Positions 31,195 to 38,858 of a DNA stretch of 40,332 nt are shown one piece after another. The DNA comes from an uncultured Christensenella sp. (GTDB lineage Bacteria > Bacillota > Clostridia > Christensenellales > Borkfalkiaceae), in NCBI GenBank assembly GCA_910586345.1, contig CAJUHC010000002.1, forward strand, positions 83,194-123,525. Direction: 5' to 3'. The first letter of the stretch is position 1, and each line of letters starts with the position of its first letter. The position numbers and the translations under genes are program-made. A model generated the notes under the pieces. It made no database searches and had not been told where the DNA came from. It saw nothing but the letters and a program-made list of their open reading frames with translations.

Positions 31195-32374
31195 ATGCGA
31201 GTACTTCCGAATAGAACTCGTTCATTTCTTTCTTCGTTTTAAACGACGCGACGTACATTTCGTTGCCCATAGCCCCGCTTAATACGTCGGGAACCCTTCC
31301 CGTAATTTTCAGTGCAGAGCCGTATTTTTCCTTTATCCCGTCTTCGGAAAGCGCGAAAGTCTTTCCGTCGCGTCTGCCCGCGAAAGCGCAATAATACTTT
31401 TCTCCGCAAGTAAGCCCGGTAGTACCGTAAACCAAAACGTCAGCCCAAATTTTATAGACGTCGGTGCTGTTTGCGTAGTTCATCATATCGGGCGAAATTC
31501 CGCCGCTCGGACGCATATTGACTTCGAGCGCGACAATATCGCCCTTTTTGCCTGCGGATTGGTCTTTGTTCAGACGGAAATATTCGAAATGCACGAAACG
31601 GTTTTTAACTCCGAATGATTTTACCGTTCGTCTGCCCGCGTCGCGCACGTCTCCGCCGAGTTCGTTGACGATATAAAAAACACTGTTGCCGTTGTCGTTC
31701 ACTACGTTCATAAGCGAGCACGGCGTGACGTTGCCCGTTTCGAATACGGGATTGCCCGAACCGTCGATAATCGCGTCGTAAGTGATAACCTCTCCGTCGA
31801 TATACTCTTCCATAATATATTGAACGGGCTTTCTGTTTTCCAAAAACTCCGCAAGCTCGGTTTCGTTGCTTATCTTCCGCGTATCGTTCGCGCCGACCCC
31901 GTTATCGGGTTTGGCTATAACGGGATAACCGACTTCGGCAATGAACTTTTCACAGTTTTTAAGCGTCTTTACAATGCAGTATCTTGCAGTCTTTAATCCG
32001 GCTTTTCCGAAATATTTTTTCATCTGCGACTTATATTTAATCTTTTTAACGTCTTTCTGCATAAAACCGCTTTTAACGTTGAAAGCCGTTCTGAGCATAG
32101 CGTCGCGTTCCAGCCAGTACTCGTTGTTGCTTTCTATGTAATCGATTTTTCCGTACTTGAAAATAAAGAATGCGACCGCGCGGTATACTTCGTCGTAATT
32201 TTCAAGGTTGGTTACCCAATAGTATTCGTTTACGGAATTTTTAACTTCGTCTGCAAGGTTATCGTAATAACAGTCGCCTATACCGAGCACGTTATATCCG
32301 TTTTCCTGCAGTTTTTTGCAGAACTTCCAGTAATTCGACGGGAAGTCGGGTGAAATGAAAATAAAATTCTTCAT
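31193..32374 (-). CDS. ATP-grasp enzyme, carboxylate-amine ligase type
   Basis: This 393-residue enzyme should activate a carboxylate with ATP and join it to an amine or thiol; the substrate is unknown. The N-terminal pre-ATP domain has a nucleotide-fold start (MKNFIFISPDFPSNYWKF). The ATP-grasp part shows PVIAKPDNGVGANDTRKI near residue 152 (lysine and loop), the hinge YIMEEYIDGEVITYDAII, and the metal-binding end VALEVNMRPSGGISPDMMNY near residue 285. The overall layout is closest to biotin-carboxylase-like or BtrJ-type ATP-grasp ligases. It is the last gene of the hydrolase operon, 16 bases after the esterase, with GGAGG upstream. The combination with hydrolases suggests modification of a small molecule or cell-wall component; that is inference. 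Confidence 0.85.
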   Translation of the reverse strand: MKNFIFISPDFPSNYWKFCKKLQENGYNVLGIGDCYYDNLADEVKNSVNEYYWVTNLENYDEVYRAVAFFIFKYGKIDYIESNNEYWLERDAMLRTAFNVKSGFMQKDVKKIKYKSQMKKYFGKAGLKTARYCIVKTLKNCEKFIAEVGYPVIAKPDNGVGANDTRKISNETELAEFLENRKPVQYIMEEYIDGEVITYDAIIDGSGNPVFETGNVTPCSLMNVVNDNGNSVFYIVNELGGDVRDAGRRTVKSFGVKNRFVHFEYFRLNKDQSAGKKGDIVALEVNMRPSGGISPDMMNYANSTDVYKIWADVLVYGTTGLTCGEKYYCAFAGRRDGKTFALSEDGIKEKYGSALKITGRVPDVLSGAMGNEMYVASFKTKKEMNEFYSEVLA

Positions 32375-32390
32375 ATATAATAAACCTCCG

Positions 32391-33155
32391 TTATTTATAG
32401 GGTTTAAATCCTAATACGTTCATAAAAAAGGGAATACTTTTTTCCCAGCTTGCCTCGGAGTGAACCCCGTCGGGAACTACGCGCGAAGTAATGAGAACGC
32501 CTTTTTCCGTCAGACGCGCGCAGGTTTTTGAGAATATTTTCCTCTGTGCGCTGTGATTTTTAAATTCTTTGCTTCCGTAATCAGTATATAAAATAGTATT
32601 TTTTCCGAACCTGCTCTTTTCTACGAAGTCGGGAATTTTGCCGTAAACCCACAAACTCGGTGAAAGCGCGGCACCGCGCGAAAAATACGCGTTGTACTTT
32701 GCAAGCGCGTAAAGAGTCATAAGCCCGCCCATAGAACTTCCGCCTATCGCCGTATGTTCCCTGTCGGAAAGCGTATTGAAAGTTTTATCTATATAAGGCT
32801 TGAACTCTTTTACCAGCCAATTTAAATATTCGCCGCCTCTTCCCTTGATTTTTTCTCCGTTTTTAAATATAAAATCGATAGGAGAATATTCGGAAAGTCT
32901 GCCGTTGCCTTCGCGGTTACACTCCACCGACGCGATAATCAGCGGAGTTTTCGTATTGTCGAGATAATCTTTAAGCCCCCAGCTTTTTCCGAAAGACGCT
33001 TTGTCGTCGAAAAACAGATTATGCCCGTCGAACATATACATTACGGGATAACGTACTTCGCTGTCACTATTATATTCAACAGGAAGATATACGTATACTT
33101 TCCGTTTCTTATCTCCGCCGAGAGAGGGAATAACGACTTCCCATTCTTTAATCAT
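32391..33155 (-). CDS. alpha/beta-fold esterase (esterase D / Fes-like)
   Basis: This 254-residue protein is an esterase of the putative-esterase family (esterase D, ferric enterobactin esterase, feruloyl esterase fold). The segment RYPVMYMFDGHNLFFDD near residue 35 is typical of the family. The nucleophile elbow GGSSMGGLMTLYAL is near residue 142, and the likely catalytic histidine is in VPDGVHSEASWE near the C-terminus. No signal peptide is visible, so it acts in the cytoplasm. Its ATG overlaps the end of the upstream alpha/beta hydrolase by 8 bases. The substrate cannot be told from sequence. Confidence 0.87.
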   Translation of the reverse strand: MIKEWEVVIPSLGGDKKRKVYVYLPVEYNSDSEVRYPVMYMFDGHNLFFDDKASFGKSWGLKDYLDNTKTPLIIASVECNREGNGRLSEYSPIDFIFKNGEKIKGRGGEYLNWLVKEFKPYIDKTFNTLSDREHTAIGGSSMGGLMTLYALAKYNAYFSRGAALSPSLWVYGKIPDFVEKSRFGKNTILYTDYGSKEFKNHSAQRKIFSKTCARLTEKGVLITSRVVPDGVHSEASWEKSIPFFMNVLGFKPYK

Positions 33156-34089
33156 CGCGCTTTCCGATTCGCCCGTTTATGAATTTAAGCACGTCTTCGT
33201 ATACGCGCTCTTTGCAGTTGTCGTTTAAAATCTCGTGACGGGAATTTTCGTAAAGCGTTATAGAAACGTCTTTAACCCCAGCTTTAACGAACTTGTCTTT
33301 CGCTTTCAAAACGCCTTTACCGTAATCTCCGACAGGATCGTCCGCACCCGCAACGAAATAAACGGGTAAATTTTCAGGAACCGCTTTTACGGTTTTATAA
33401 GAACAGGCCTGTTTGATTATTCCGAACAAAACCGCATAACCGTTGTTCGTAAACGGAACGCCGCACAGTCCGTCGGCTTCGTAAGCGTCGACGTTTTCGG
33501 GATTTTCAGAAAGCCAGTCGTTTTCCGTCCGGACAGGCTTGAATTTTTTGTTATAACTGCCGAACGCGAGATTTTTTATTAATTTGCTTCTGTTGCGCCA
33601 ACCGCAGAAAAGCGCGTTCAGCTTTACAAGAAACAATGCCGAATTAAGAGTGATTCTGCTCTTGAATCCGCTTCCCATAATCACGGCACCGTCGAATTCG
33701 CCGCCATAAAGAGAAATATATTTACGGCAGAAAAACGAACCCATACTGTGTCCGAGAATAAAATAAGGCAAGCCTTCCGTTTGTTTTTTTACTTCGAGAT
33801 TAAGCGTACGTATGTCCGCAATGACTATATCGGCGCTTCTCTGTTTATTGAACCAACCTAAATCGTCTGCTGATTTAACAGACTTGCCGTGACCGAGATG
33901 GTCGTCCGCGCATACGAGAAATCCGTGCGCGTTAAGATATTTGGCAAACGGCGCGTATCTTTCCGCGTATTCCGCCATACCGTGAATTATCTGAACCACG
34001 CCCCGCACCGCTCCTTCGGGTTTCCAGATACACGCGTGTATCGTTGTTTCTCCGTCTGCGGAAGGGAAATAAATATCTTGCATATTCAA
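33148..34089 (-). CDS. alpha/beta hydrolase, monoacylglycerol-lipase-like (serine aminopeptidase S33 type)
   Basis: This 313-residue hydrolase has the lysophospholipase/monoglyceride lipase layout. The N-terminal VRGVVQIIHGMAEYAERYAP carries the oxyanion-hole HG motif, followed by GFLVCADDHLGHGKS. The nucleophile is in FILGHSMGSFFCRKY near residue 110, the acid in VAGADDPVGDYG, and the histidine in ENSRHEILND. It has no signal peptide. It overlaps the genes on both sides (4 bases with the reductase, 8 with the esterase), so its expression is tightly coupled to them. Likely substrates are acyl esters; this is family-level knowledge only. Confidence 0.87.
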   Translation of the reverse strand: MNMQDIYFPSADGETTIHACIWKPEGAVRGVVQIIHGMAEYAERYAPFAKYLNAHGFLVCADDHLGHGKSVKSADDLGWFNKQRSADIVIADIRTLNLEVKKQTEGLPYFILGHSMGSFFCRKYISLYGGEFDGAVIMGSGFKSRITLNSALFLVKLNALFCGWRNRSKLIKNLAFGSYNKKFKPVRTENDWLSENPENVDAYEADGLCGVPFTNNGYAVLFGIIKQACSYKTVKAVPENLPVYFVAGADDPVGDYGKGVLKAKDKFVKAGVKDVSITLYENSRHEILNDNCKERVYEDVLKFINGRIGKRDD

Positions 34090-35099
34090 ACCTTTTTATT
34101 TAACAGAATTTTTGCATTCGCGGAAGAAATGCCTCTCTCCCCGCGCTCGATTTCGTGAGCCATTTCTATAACGGCGTCGTTTACGGGCGTTTTAACACCG
34201 AACTTCCTGCCGAGACGCTGTATTACGCCGTTTATAAAATCGACGTCGCATTTTTTTCCCGATTTCAAATCGTAATACATTCCTGACGTAAGATTGCCGT
34301 GTCCGCGCATAGCGAGCGGAAGCAACGTAAACGCGGAAATCTTTTTGAGTCCGCTTTTGCACCTGTAAATTTCAACGATATTGCGCCCTTGAATTTCGCC
34401 TATCTCGACACCGCAGGTTTCAGCCACTTCGAACGCTTCGTTTAAAAGCTTCAGCGCGAGTCTGCGCGTAGTAAAGTTTTTCCCTACTTTCCCGAATGTC
34501 ATTCCCGTTACGGCAGACAGCGGCGAAAAAGCAGAATTTATTGCGAGTTTCGCCCAGCGCGCGCCGAAAAGATTTTCTTCTATTGAAACCTTTCCCGCAC
34601 ATTCGAGATATTCTTTGACGATATTCAGCCACTTGTTATGTCCGTGCATAGAACCGAGCGCAAAAGTCATTTTACTCTTTTCCGAAGTCAGTTCCGCTCT
34701 TCCCTCGCCGAGCGCGTTCGCTCCCCAGCCGACCGCGCAGCCTAAGCATCTTTTCGAGCCGACGGCCTCCACAACCGAAGGTTCGGGCAGACCGTTCTGC
34801 AAGGTGCATATAACCCCGTCGTCGGCAAGAAAATCGCGCAGCGTCGGAAGTATTTTGGAGTTTTCGCGCTGTTTGGTCATTAAAAATATTATATCGTAAA
34901 CTCCCGACATTTCATCAGGGGTAAGAGCGTTTACCCTTACGGTAAAATTCGCGTTGCCCAAAACCTGCGCGCCGTGCTTTTTTATAGCCTCGACGTGAAC
35001 GATGTTGCGCGTAATCAAATCTATCTGTTTTCCGCTTGCGGCTATATATGCGCCGAGTATCGTACCCATTGCGCCTGCGCCGTAAATAGCTACTCTCAC
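34086..35099 (-). CDS. panE: ketopantoate reductase family protein (2-dehydropantoate 2-reductase)
   Basis: PanE reduces 2-dehydropantoate to pantoate with NADPH for coenzyme A synthesis. The 337-residue protein begins MRVAIYGAGAMGTILGAYIA, the Rossmann GxGxxG, and then carries FLMTKQRENS and GVICTLQNGLPEPSVVE. The catalytic lysine is in ARWAKLAINSAFSPLSAVTG. The ApbA C-terminal domain has GHGNLTSGMYYDLKSGKKCD, in place of the usual serine-methionine near the substrate site, followed by the VDFING segment. Many relatives reduce other 2-keto acids, so the pantothenate role is uncertain, especially inside a hydrolase operon with no other pan genes. It overlaps its upstream neighbour by 4 bases. 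Confidence 0.8.
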   Translation of the reverse strand: MRVAIYGAGAMGTILGAYIAASGKQIDLITRNIVHVEAIKKHGAQVLGNANFTVRVNALTPDEMSGVYDIIFLMTKQRENSKILPTLRDFLADDGVICTLQNGLPEPSVVEAVGSKRCLGCAVGWGANALGEGRAELTSEKSKMTFALGSMHGHNKWLNIVKEYLECAGKVSIEENLFGARWAKLAINSAFSPLSAVTGMTFGKVGKNFTTRRLALKLLNEAFEVAETCGVEIGEIQGRNIVEIYRCKSGLKKISAFTLLPLAMRGHGNLTSGMYYDLKSGKKCDVDFINGVIQRLGRKFGVKTPVNDAVIEMAHEIERGERGISSANAKILLNKKV

Positions 35100-36244
35100 T
35101 TTTGTATTCCTCCGAAGGCGAGTTCCGCCATCACCTTGTAAGCTTCTTCCGAGGGGTGAAGATTATCTCCGCTGTTATAATCGTCCGCAAACGCCGAAAT
35201 ATTCGTTTCCGAACGCAAAGCTCTTTCGAAATCTATAAAACCGTCGGCGCCTTTATAAACGCGAACCCAGTCGTTGAATTCGTTTTTCATCTTTTCTCTG
35301 AACGGCGCGTAAGTCCGCCATCCGTATATCGGCAGCAGAGTTCCCAAAATTACTTTCAGATTTTTGCTTTTTGCGATAGAAACGTAATACTCTATCCCTT
35401 CTTCGAGCTGTCTTACGGTAGGCAAATCCGACATCGGTCTGAAAGGATTTATTTCCGTCCCGACGGGATGAATAATATCGTTTATCCCCTGCTGAATGAT
35501 TACGGTATCGGCGCCGCTTACGGAAGAAATTTCCCTTCCGAAACGGTTCTTGCCGCACAGACCGTAACTCTCGTACGTAATGCACTTATATTCTCTGAGA
35601 ACGCGCGTACCCGAAGCCGCTTTCCTTACCACCGCCGTAGAATTGTACGGGTCGTCCATACATTTAATAGCAAGATAGTCCGGCCAGCTCTGCGACGTTA
35701 TAGAATCGCCGTAGCATATTACGCACCTGTTTTTATCGTCGGTCAGAACGTCTATTCCCGTAAGGAAATAAAACACGTTTGTCGAACGCGTAGCTTCAAG
35801 CGGCAATACTCCGCTGAACGTGCGGTTGCCGAGCGAGAAAAACCCTTTCGACAGAGGTCCCGTTACAACCACCGCCGAACGCATCAGCGTAAAATTTTCG
35901 AGATAAAAACTTACGGAAACACTGTCTTTGGGTTTTATGCGGAAAGGAATTTCGTCGGAAACTATCTCTTCACCCGCGTTTATAGTGACGCTCTCTTTAC
36001 CCGCAAAAGTTATTAAAGCCGCGTCCTTTAAATTTATTTCTCTATCGGAAACCGCGGAGGCGATAGCGACCTGTGTCAGCGTAATCGGCTCCGTTCCGCA
36101 GAAGTTCGAAAAATGCAGGCGCACGGCGTTTCCGCCGAAAGCGCATTTAACGGGATAACGCAGAGTTATATCCCGCGCGTAATTTTCGGGACGGCGCTCC
36201 GCAACCGAAGTCGCGTTGCCCCATACAGTTACCCATTTTAACAT
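35096..36244 (-). CDS. SGNH/GDSL-type hydrolase, cytoplasmic
   Basis: This 382-residue protein has an N-terminal beta-sandwich-like region of about 165 residues (containing VRLHFSNFCGTEPITLTQVA) followed by an SGNH esterase domain. The nucleophile block CVICYGDSITSQSWPDYLA is near residues 174-192, block III has VIIQQGINDI, and the catalytic Asp-His pair is in GDNLHPSEEAY near the end. The two-part layout is like a group of GDSL esterases acting on carbohydrate esters. No signal peptide is seen. No Shine-Dalgarno precedes the ATG; instead a promoter is positioned so that transcription should start on the ATG itself. It begins the five-gene minus-strand operon. Confidence 0.88.
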   Translation of the reverse strand: MLKWVTVWGNATSVAERRPENYARDITLRYPVKCAFGGNAVRLHFSNFCGTEPITLTQVAIASAVSDREINLKDAALITFAGKESVTINAGEEIVSDEIPFRIKPKDSVSVSFYLENFTLMRSAVVVTGPLSKGFFSLGNRTFSGVLPLEATRSTNVFYFLTGIDVLTDDKNRCVICYGDSITSQSWPDYLAIKCMDDPYNSTAVVRKAASGTRVLREYKCITYESYGLCGKNRFGREISSVSGADTVIIQQGINDIIHPVGTEINPFRPMSDLPTVRQLEEGIEYYVSIAKSKNLKVILGTLLPIYGWRTYAPFREKMKNEFNDWVRVYKGADGFIDFERALRSETNISAFADDYNSGDNLHPSEEAYKVMAELAFGGIQK

Positions 36245-36250
36245 AAGTTA

Positions 36251-36279
36251 ATTTTAGCATAAATATTTTAAAATTGCAA
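36251..36279 (-). promoter_or_regulatory. promoter of the SGNH operon, predicted leaderless
   Basis: On the minus strand TTGCAA (36274-36279) and TAAAAT (36251-36256) are 17 bases apart. Exactly six bases separate the -10 box from the ATG at 36244, so the predicted +1 is the A of the start codon. Confidence 0.65.
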
Positions 36280-36321
36280 CTTTATACAAAAATACAAAAG
36301 GTATTTTTTTTCTTTTACGTA

Positions 36322-36353
36322 TTGACTTAAAGCATTTTAGATGTTACTATAAT
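36322..36353 (+). promoter_or_regulatory. promoter of the SGNH lipoprotein gene
   Basis: TTGACT (36322-36327) is followed by TACTAT (36345-36350) at 17 bases, or by a perfect TATAAT (36348-36353) at 20 bases. Either way transcription starts shortly before the GAGG ribosome binding site. Confidence 0.55.
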
Positions 36354-36372
36354 AAAAAAACGAGGATGAAGA

Positions 36373-37287
36373 ATGACAAAAACTTTTAAATCTCTGACTA
36401 TGCTCGGCATTGCTTCGGTTTTCATTTGCGCGTCCGCGCTCTGCGGTTGCAAAAAAGAACCTGGGACAATTACGCCCCCTCCTGAAATACCGCAAATTCA
36501 ATATACTACCGACGACGCGCTTATATCGCAGTTCAACGCAAACGACGAGAGGTTCGCGCCCGAAAACGTTACTATGCGAGAAAACAGTCCGTTAAAAGGC
36601 AAAAAGATATATTGGCTCGGCTCGTCCGTAACGCACGGAGCTTCTTCGGAACAGGACAGTATGGCAGATTACCTTGCCGCACTGACAGGCTGTATAAGCG
36701 TTAAGGAAGCGGTTTCCGGTACTACAATTTTCGACGACGGCTCCGCGGGAAGCAAGTCTTATACGAAAAGGCTGACCGACGGAACGATTTTTAAAAAAGA
36801 CGAAAAAATAGACGCTTTTATCTGCCAGATTTCAACCAACGACGCCTGGGGCGACAGAGCGAAATACCGCGGAAAAATGACCGACGCTTACGAAATAGAT
36901 ATTAACGCTTTCGATAAAAAGACCACTCTCGGCGGAGTGGAATTCATTATCGCGTACGCCGCGGAAACCTGGGGATGTCCCGTCTACTTTTACTCGGGAA
37001 GCTGGTTCGGCGACGAAGGCCCGCGCAAGAGCGGAAATCCTACCGGCACGGCTTACGGCGAGCTCGTAAGACAAGTAAAAGAAGTAGTTAACAAATGGTC
37101 AGAACTCGGTTACGACGTAGGCGTCATAGACCTTTTCAACGACGAAAGTTTTAACTCGCACGTATCGGACGAGTATTACGCCTGGGCGACTTCTGACGCA
37201 ATTCACCCTAAACGCACTGGATACCTTCAATGGTGGACTCCGTATTTCGAACAGTATCTCATAGTTAACCTTACTATGGATAAATAA
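36373..37287 (+). CDS. SGNH/GDSL hydrolase lipoprotein
   Basis: This 304-residue protein has a lipoprotein signal peptide (MTKTFKSLTMLGIASVF, lipobox L23-C-G-C26) and a proline-rich linker, so it should be tethered outside the membrane. The SGNH domain starts at about residue 75. Its first block reads IYWLGSSVTHGASSEQ, with G-S-S in place of G-D-S, then QISTNDAWGD with the block III asparagine, and the final SDAIHPKRTGYLQWW with the Asp-His pair. Secreted SGNH esterases often remove acetyl or other acyl groups from polysaccharides or peptidoglycan; the substrate here is unknown. GAGG precedes the ATG. It is divergent from the cytoplasmic SGNH operon over a 128-base gap. Confidence 0.88.
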   Translation: MTKTFKSLTMLGIASVFICASALCGCKKEPGTITPPPEIPQIQYTTDDALISQFNANDERFAPENVTMRENSPLKGKKIYWLGSSVTHGASSEQDSMADYLAALTGCISVKEAVSGTTIFDDGSAGSKSYTKRLTDGTIFKKDEKIDAFICQISTNDAWGDRAKYRGKMTDAYEIDINAFDKKTTLGGVEFIIAYAAETWGCPVYFYSGSWFGDEGPRKSGNPTGTAYGELVRQVKEVVNKWSELGYDVGVIDLFNDESFNSHVSDEYYAWATSDAIHPKRTGYLQWWTPYFEQYLIVNLTMDK

Positions 37288-37295
37288 ACGCATAC

Positions 37296-37328
37296 AAAAC
37301 GGCGCGCTTTGAAAAGCGCGCCGTTTTT
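37296..37328. terminator. bidirectional terminator between SGNH lipoprotein gene and DUF378 gene
   Basis: A 10-bp stem CGGCGCGCTT/AAGCGCGCCG (37300-37323) is flanked by AAAA and TTTTT, ending both convergent transcripts. Confidence 0.9.
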
Positions 37329-37331
37329 AAT

Positions 37332-37580
37332 TTAACTGTTTTCTTCAGCCTTCATTTTTTCTTCCCTCATTCTGAGTCTCAAACCGTGGCCTGAAATTAT
37401 AGGGGAAATGATAAGCCAGATTGCCGCAAGGGTTATAATAACGTAAATAATTATAGAACCTGCGGTACGGGGTCCCTGGAATATCCAGCCTACAAGATTG
37501 AAATCGAATATTCCGTAAAGTCCCCAATTGACTGCTCCGAGCAGTACCAGCACGTAAGAAATGATATTTGCAATTACCAT
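37332..37580 (-). CDS. DUF378 (YuzA-like) small membrane protein
   Basis: This 82-residue protein has two to three membrane segments: IISYVLVLLGAVNWGLYGIF, then a short FNLVGWIFQGP loop, then IIIYVIITLAAIWLIISPII. The pattern of LLGAVNWGLYG followed by LVGWIF is the hallmark of DUF378, whose function is unknown. The ATG at 37580 has AGGAG 7 bases upstream. The frame is open to a TTG at 37649, but that TTG belongs to a TTGAC promoter-like sequence, so I use the shorter start. The C-terminal tail is charged (RLRMREEKMKAEENS). It follows hpt after a 184-base gap containing a direct repeat. Confidence 0.85.
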   Translation of the reverse strand: MVIANIISYVLVLLGAVNWGLYGIFDFNLVGWIFQGPRTAGSIIIYVIITLAAIWLIISPIISGHGLRLRMREEKMKAEENS

Positions 37581-37652
37581 AAATAATCTCCTTGAAATTA
37601 TTTTCTGTAATTGCGGCATTTTTATTCTCTGCCGGGTATAAACCGTCAAGTC

Positions 37653-37766
37653 GGAATATACTCCGTCGTTTTTAAGATACGCGATTGAGCGGAACGCTTT
37701 GCTTGACTTGCAATACGTAGGAATATTCGCTAACGTTTTTAAGATGCGCGGTTAAGCGGAACGCTT
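37653..37766. repeat. two 47-bp imperfect direct repeats downstream of hpt
   Basis: Bases 37653-37699 and 37720-37766 are 47-base copies, 67 bases apart start to start. Their last 33 bases differ at only three positions; the first 14 are less alike. Each copy contains the small inverted repeat AGCG-GAA-CGCT. The second copy ends at the hpt stop codon, so hpt's last codon and stop are part of it. Confidence 0.7.
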
Positions 37767-38301
37767 ATTCGTAAATTTCGCGTTTTAAAATACCTATATA
37801 CGGCAAAGAGCGGTACATTTCGTTATAATCGAGCCCGTAACCGACGACGAACTCGTTCTCTATATCGAAACAGTTATAATCCGGTTCTATATCGTATTCG
37901 CGCCTTCCCTCTTTATTCAGCAAAGTAACAATCATAACCGACGCCGCGCCGCGCTCATAAAGAAGAGCTTTAAGATTTGCAAGCGTAAACCCGCTGTCGA
38001 TAATATCCTCTACGATAATAACGTCTCTGCCTTTCACGTCTTTATCCAAATCTTTTTTTATTTTAAGTTTCCCGGAAGAAACGGCGCCCGTGCCGTAAGA
38101 CGAAACCGCCATAAAATCAAGTTCAACAGGCACCGTGAGATGACGTATAAAATCCGAATAAAAAATTATACTGCCCTTTAATATCCCTACTACCAAAGGC
38201 CGTTTGTCTTTATATAACCCGTTTACCTGTTCCGCCACCTCTTTAACTCTTGCTCTCAATTGCTCTTCGGTTAGCATTATGCGCTCGCAATCTTTATGCA
38301 T
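37765..38301 (-). CDS. hpt: hypoxanthine phosphoribosyltransferase
   Basis: Hpt salvages hypoxanthine and guanine to IMP and GMP using PRPP. The 178-residue length is normal. LVVGILKGSIIFYSDFIRHL near residue 40, the AVSSYGTG flexible-loop motif, the PRPP-binding signature DVIIVEDIIDSGFTLANL near residue 95 and FVVGYGLDYNEMYRSLPYIG near the C-terminus are all diagnostic. AGGAG is 6 bases before the ATG at 38301; an internal ATG 8 codons later has no ribosome binding site. In many Firmicutes hpt directly follows tilS and precedes ftsH. Here an unknown gene separates tilS from hpt, and ftsH is not downstream in this window. Confidence 0.97.
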   Translation of the reverse strand: MHKDCERIMLTEEQLRARVKEVAEQVNGLYKDKRPLVVGILKGSIIFYSDFIRHLTVPVELDFMAVSSYGTGAVSSGKLKIKKDLDKDVKGRDVIIVEDIIDSGFTLANLKALLYERGAASVMIVTLLNKEGRREYDIEPDYNCFDIENEFVVGYGLDYNEMYRSLPYIGILKREIYE

Positions 38302-38327
38302 ATTTTCTCCTTTGTCTGATTCAATAT

Positions 38328-38846
38328 TTATTTTCTTATTATCCGTTTAAAATTTTTATCGAATACGTATTCGGCGTCGCCGAAAAAGCTACCGTACTTC
38401 GCAAACGCAAAATCAACTTTTTTTCCGTACTTTTTAACCGCTTCCTGCGCAAACAGCGCCGTTTGTTCACGATTTGCAACGCCTGAATAATATTCGCCGC
38501 ACTCGCCGTCCAACCCGTAAAACTCTATATCGAACGCATTATTCATTACGCCGTACAATTTCTTTACAAACGATTCAAGACCGCCCTCGGACATCTTATC
38601 CCATATCCCGTCCTCACCGGAATAATCGTCGTCCGCATAGTCCCAAAACCGCATAGTTTTATCTTCACCGTCAAGCCGTATAGCGATAATTTTTTCGTTT
38701 TTGACAGACTTCACATACACGAAAACAGGTTCGGGGTATCTGAAATCGGGACAGAAAACCGACAGTCTTTTGTCGCCTTTTAGCTTGTCCGAAATAAGTT
38801 TTTTATATTTTTCTTCTGTTTCGAGAATTTCTTTAACGTTTGTCAT
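38328..38846 (-). CDS. uncharacterised cytoplasmic protein between tilS and hpt
   Basis: I do not recognise this 172-residue protein. It is soluble and mixed alpha/beta, with many acidic and aromatic residues (RFWDYADDDYSGEDGIWDKM in the middle). The ending, AEYVFDKNFKRIIRK, is basic. There is no signal peptide, membrane span or cysteine-rich motif. I chose the ATG at 38846 because AGGA stands five bases before it; another ATG at 38858 directly follows the tilS stop (TAAATG) but has no ribosome binding site of its own. The gene is clearly part of the tilS-hpt transcript. Sandwiched position suggests no particular function. Confidence 0.75.
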   Translation of the reverse strand: MTNVKEILETEEKYKKLISDKLKGDKRLSVFCPDFRYPEPVFVYVKSVKNEKIIAIRLDGEDKTMRFWDYADDDYSGEDGIWDKMSEGGLESFVKKLYGVMNNAFDIEFYGLDGECGEYYSGVANREQTALFAQEAVKKYGKKVDFAFAKYGSFFGDAEYVFDKNFKRIIRK

Positions 38847-38858
38847 ACTGTTCCTCAT

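Noticed and set aside
35102..36016. Long plus-strand ORF (304 codons) opposite the SGNH gene
   Set aside because: Low-complexity Arg/Tyr/Phe-rich translation without ribosome site; antisense shadow of a well-supported hydrolase.
37581..37649. TTG start extending the DUF378 protein by 23 residues
   Set aside because: AGGAG precedes the internal ATG at 37580 and the family normally starts there.
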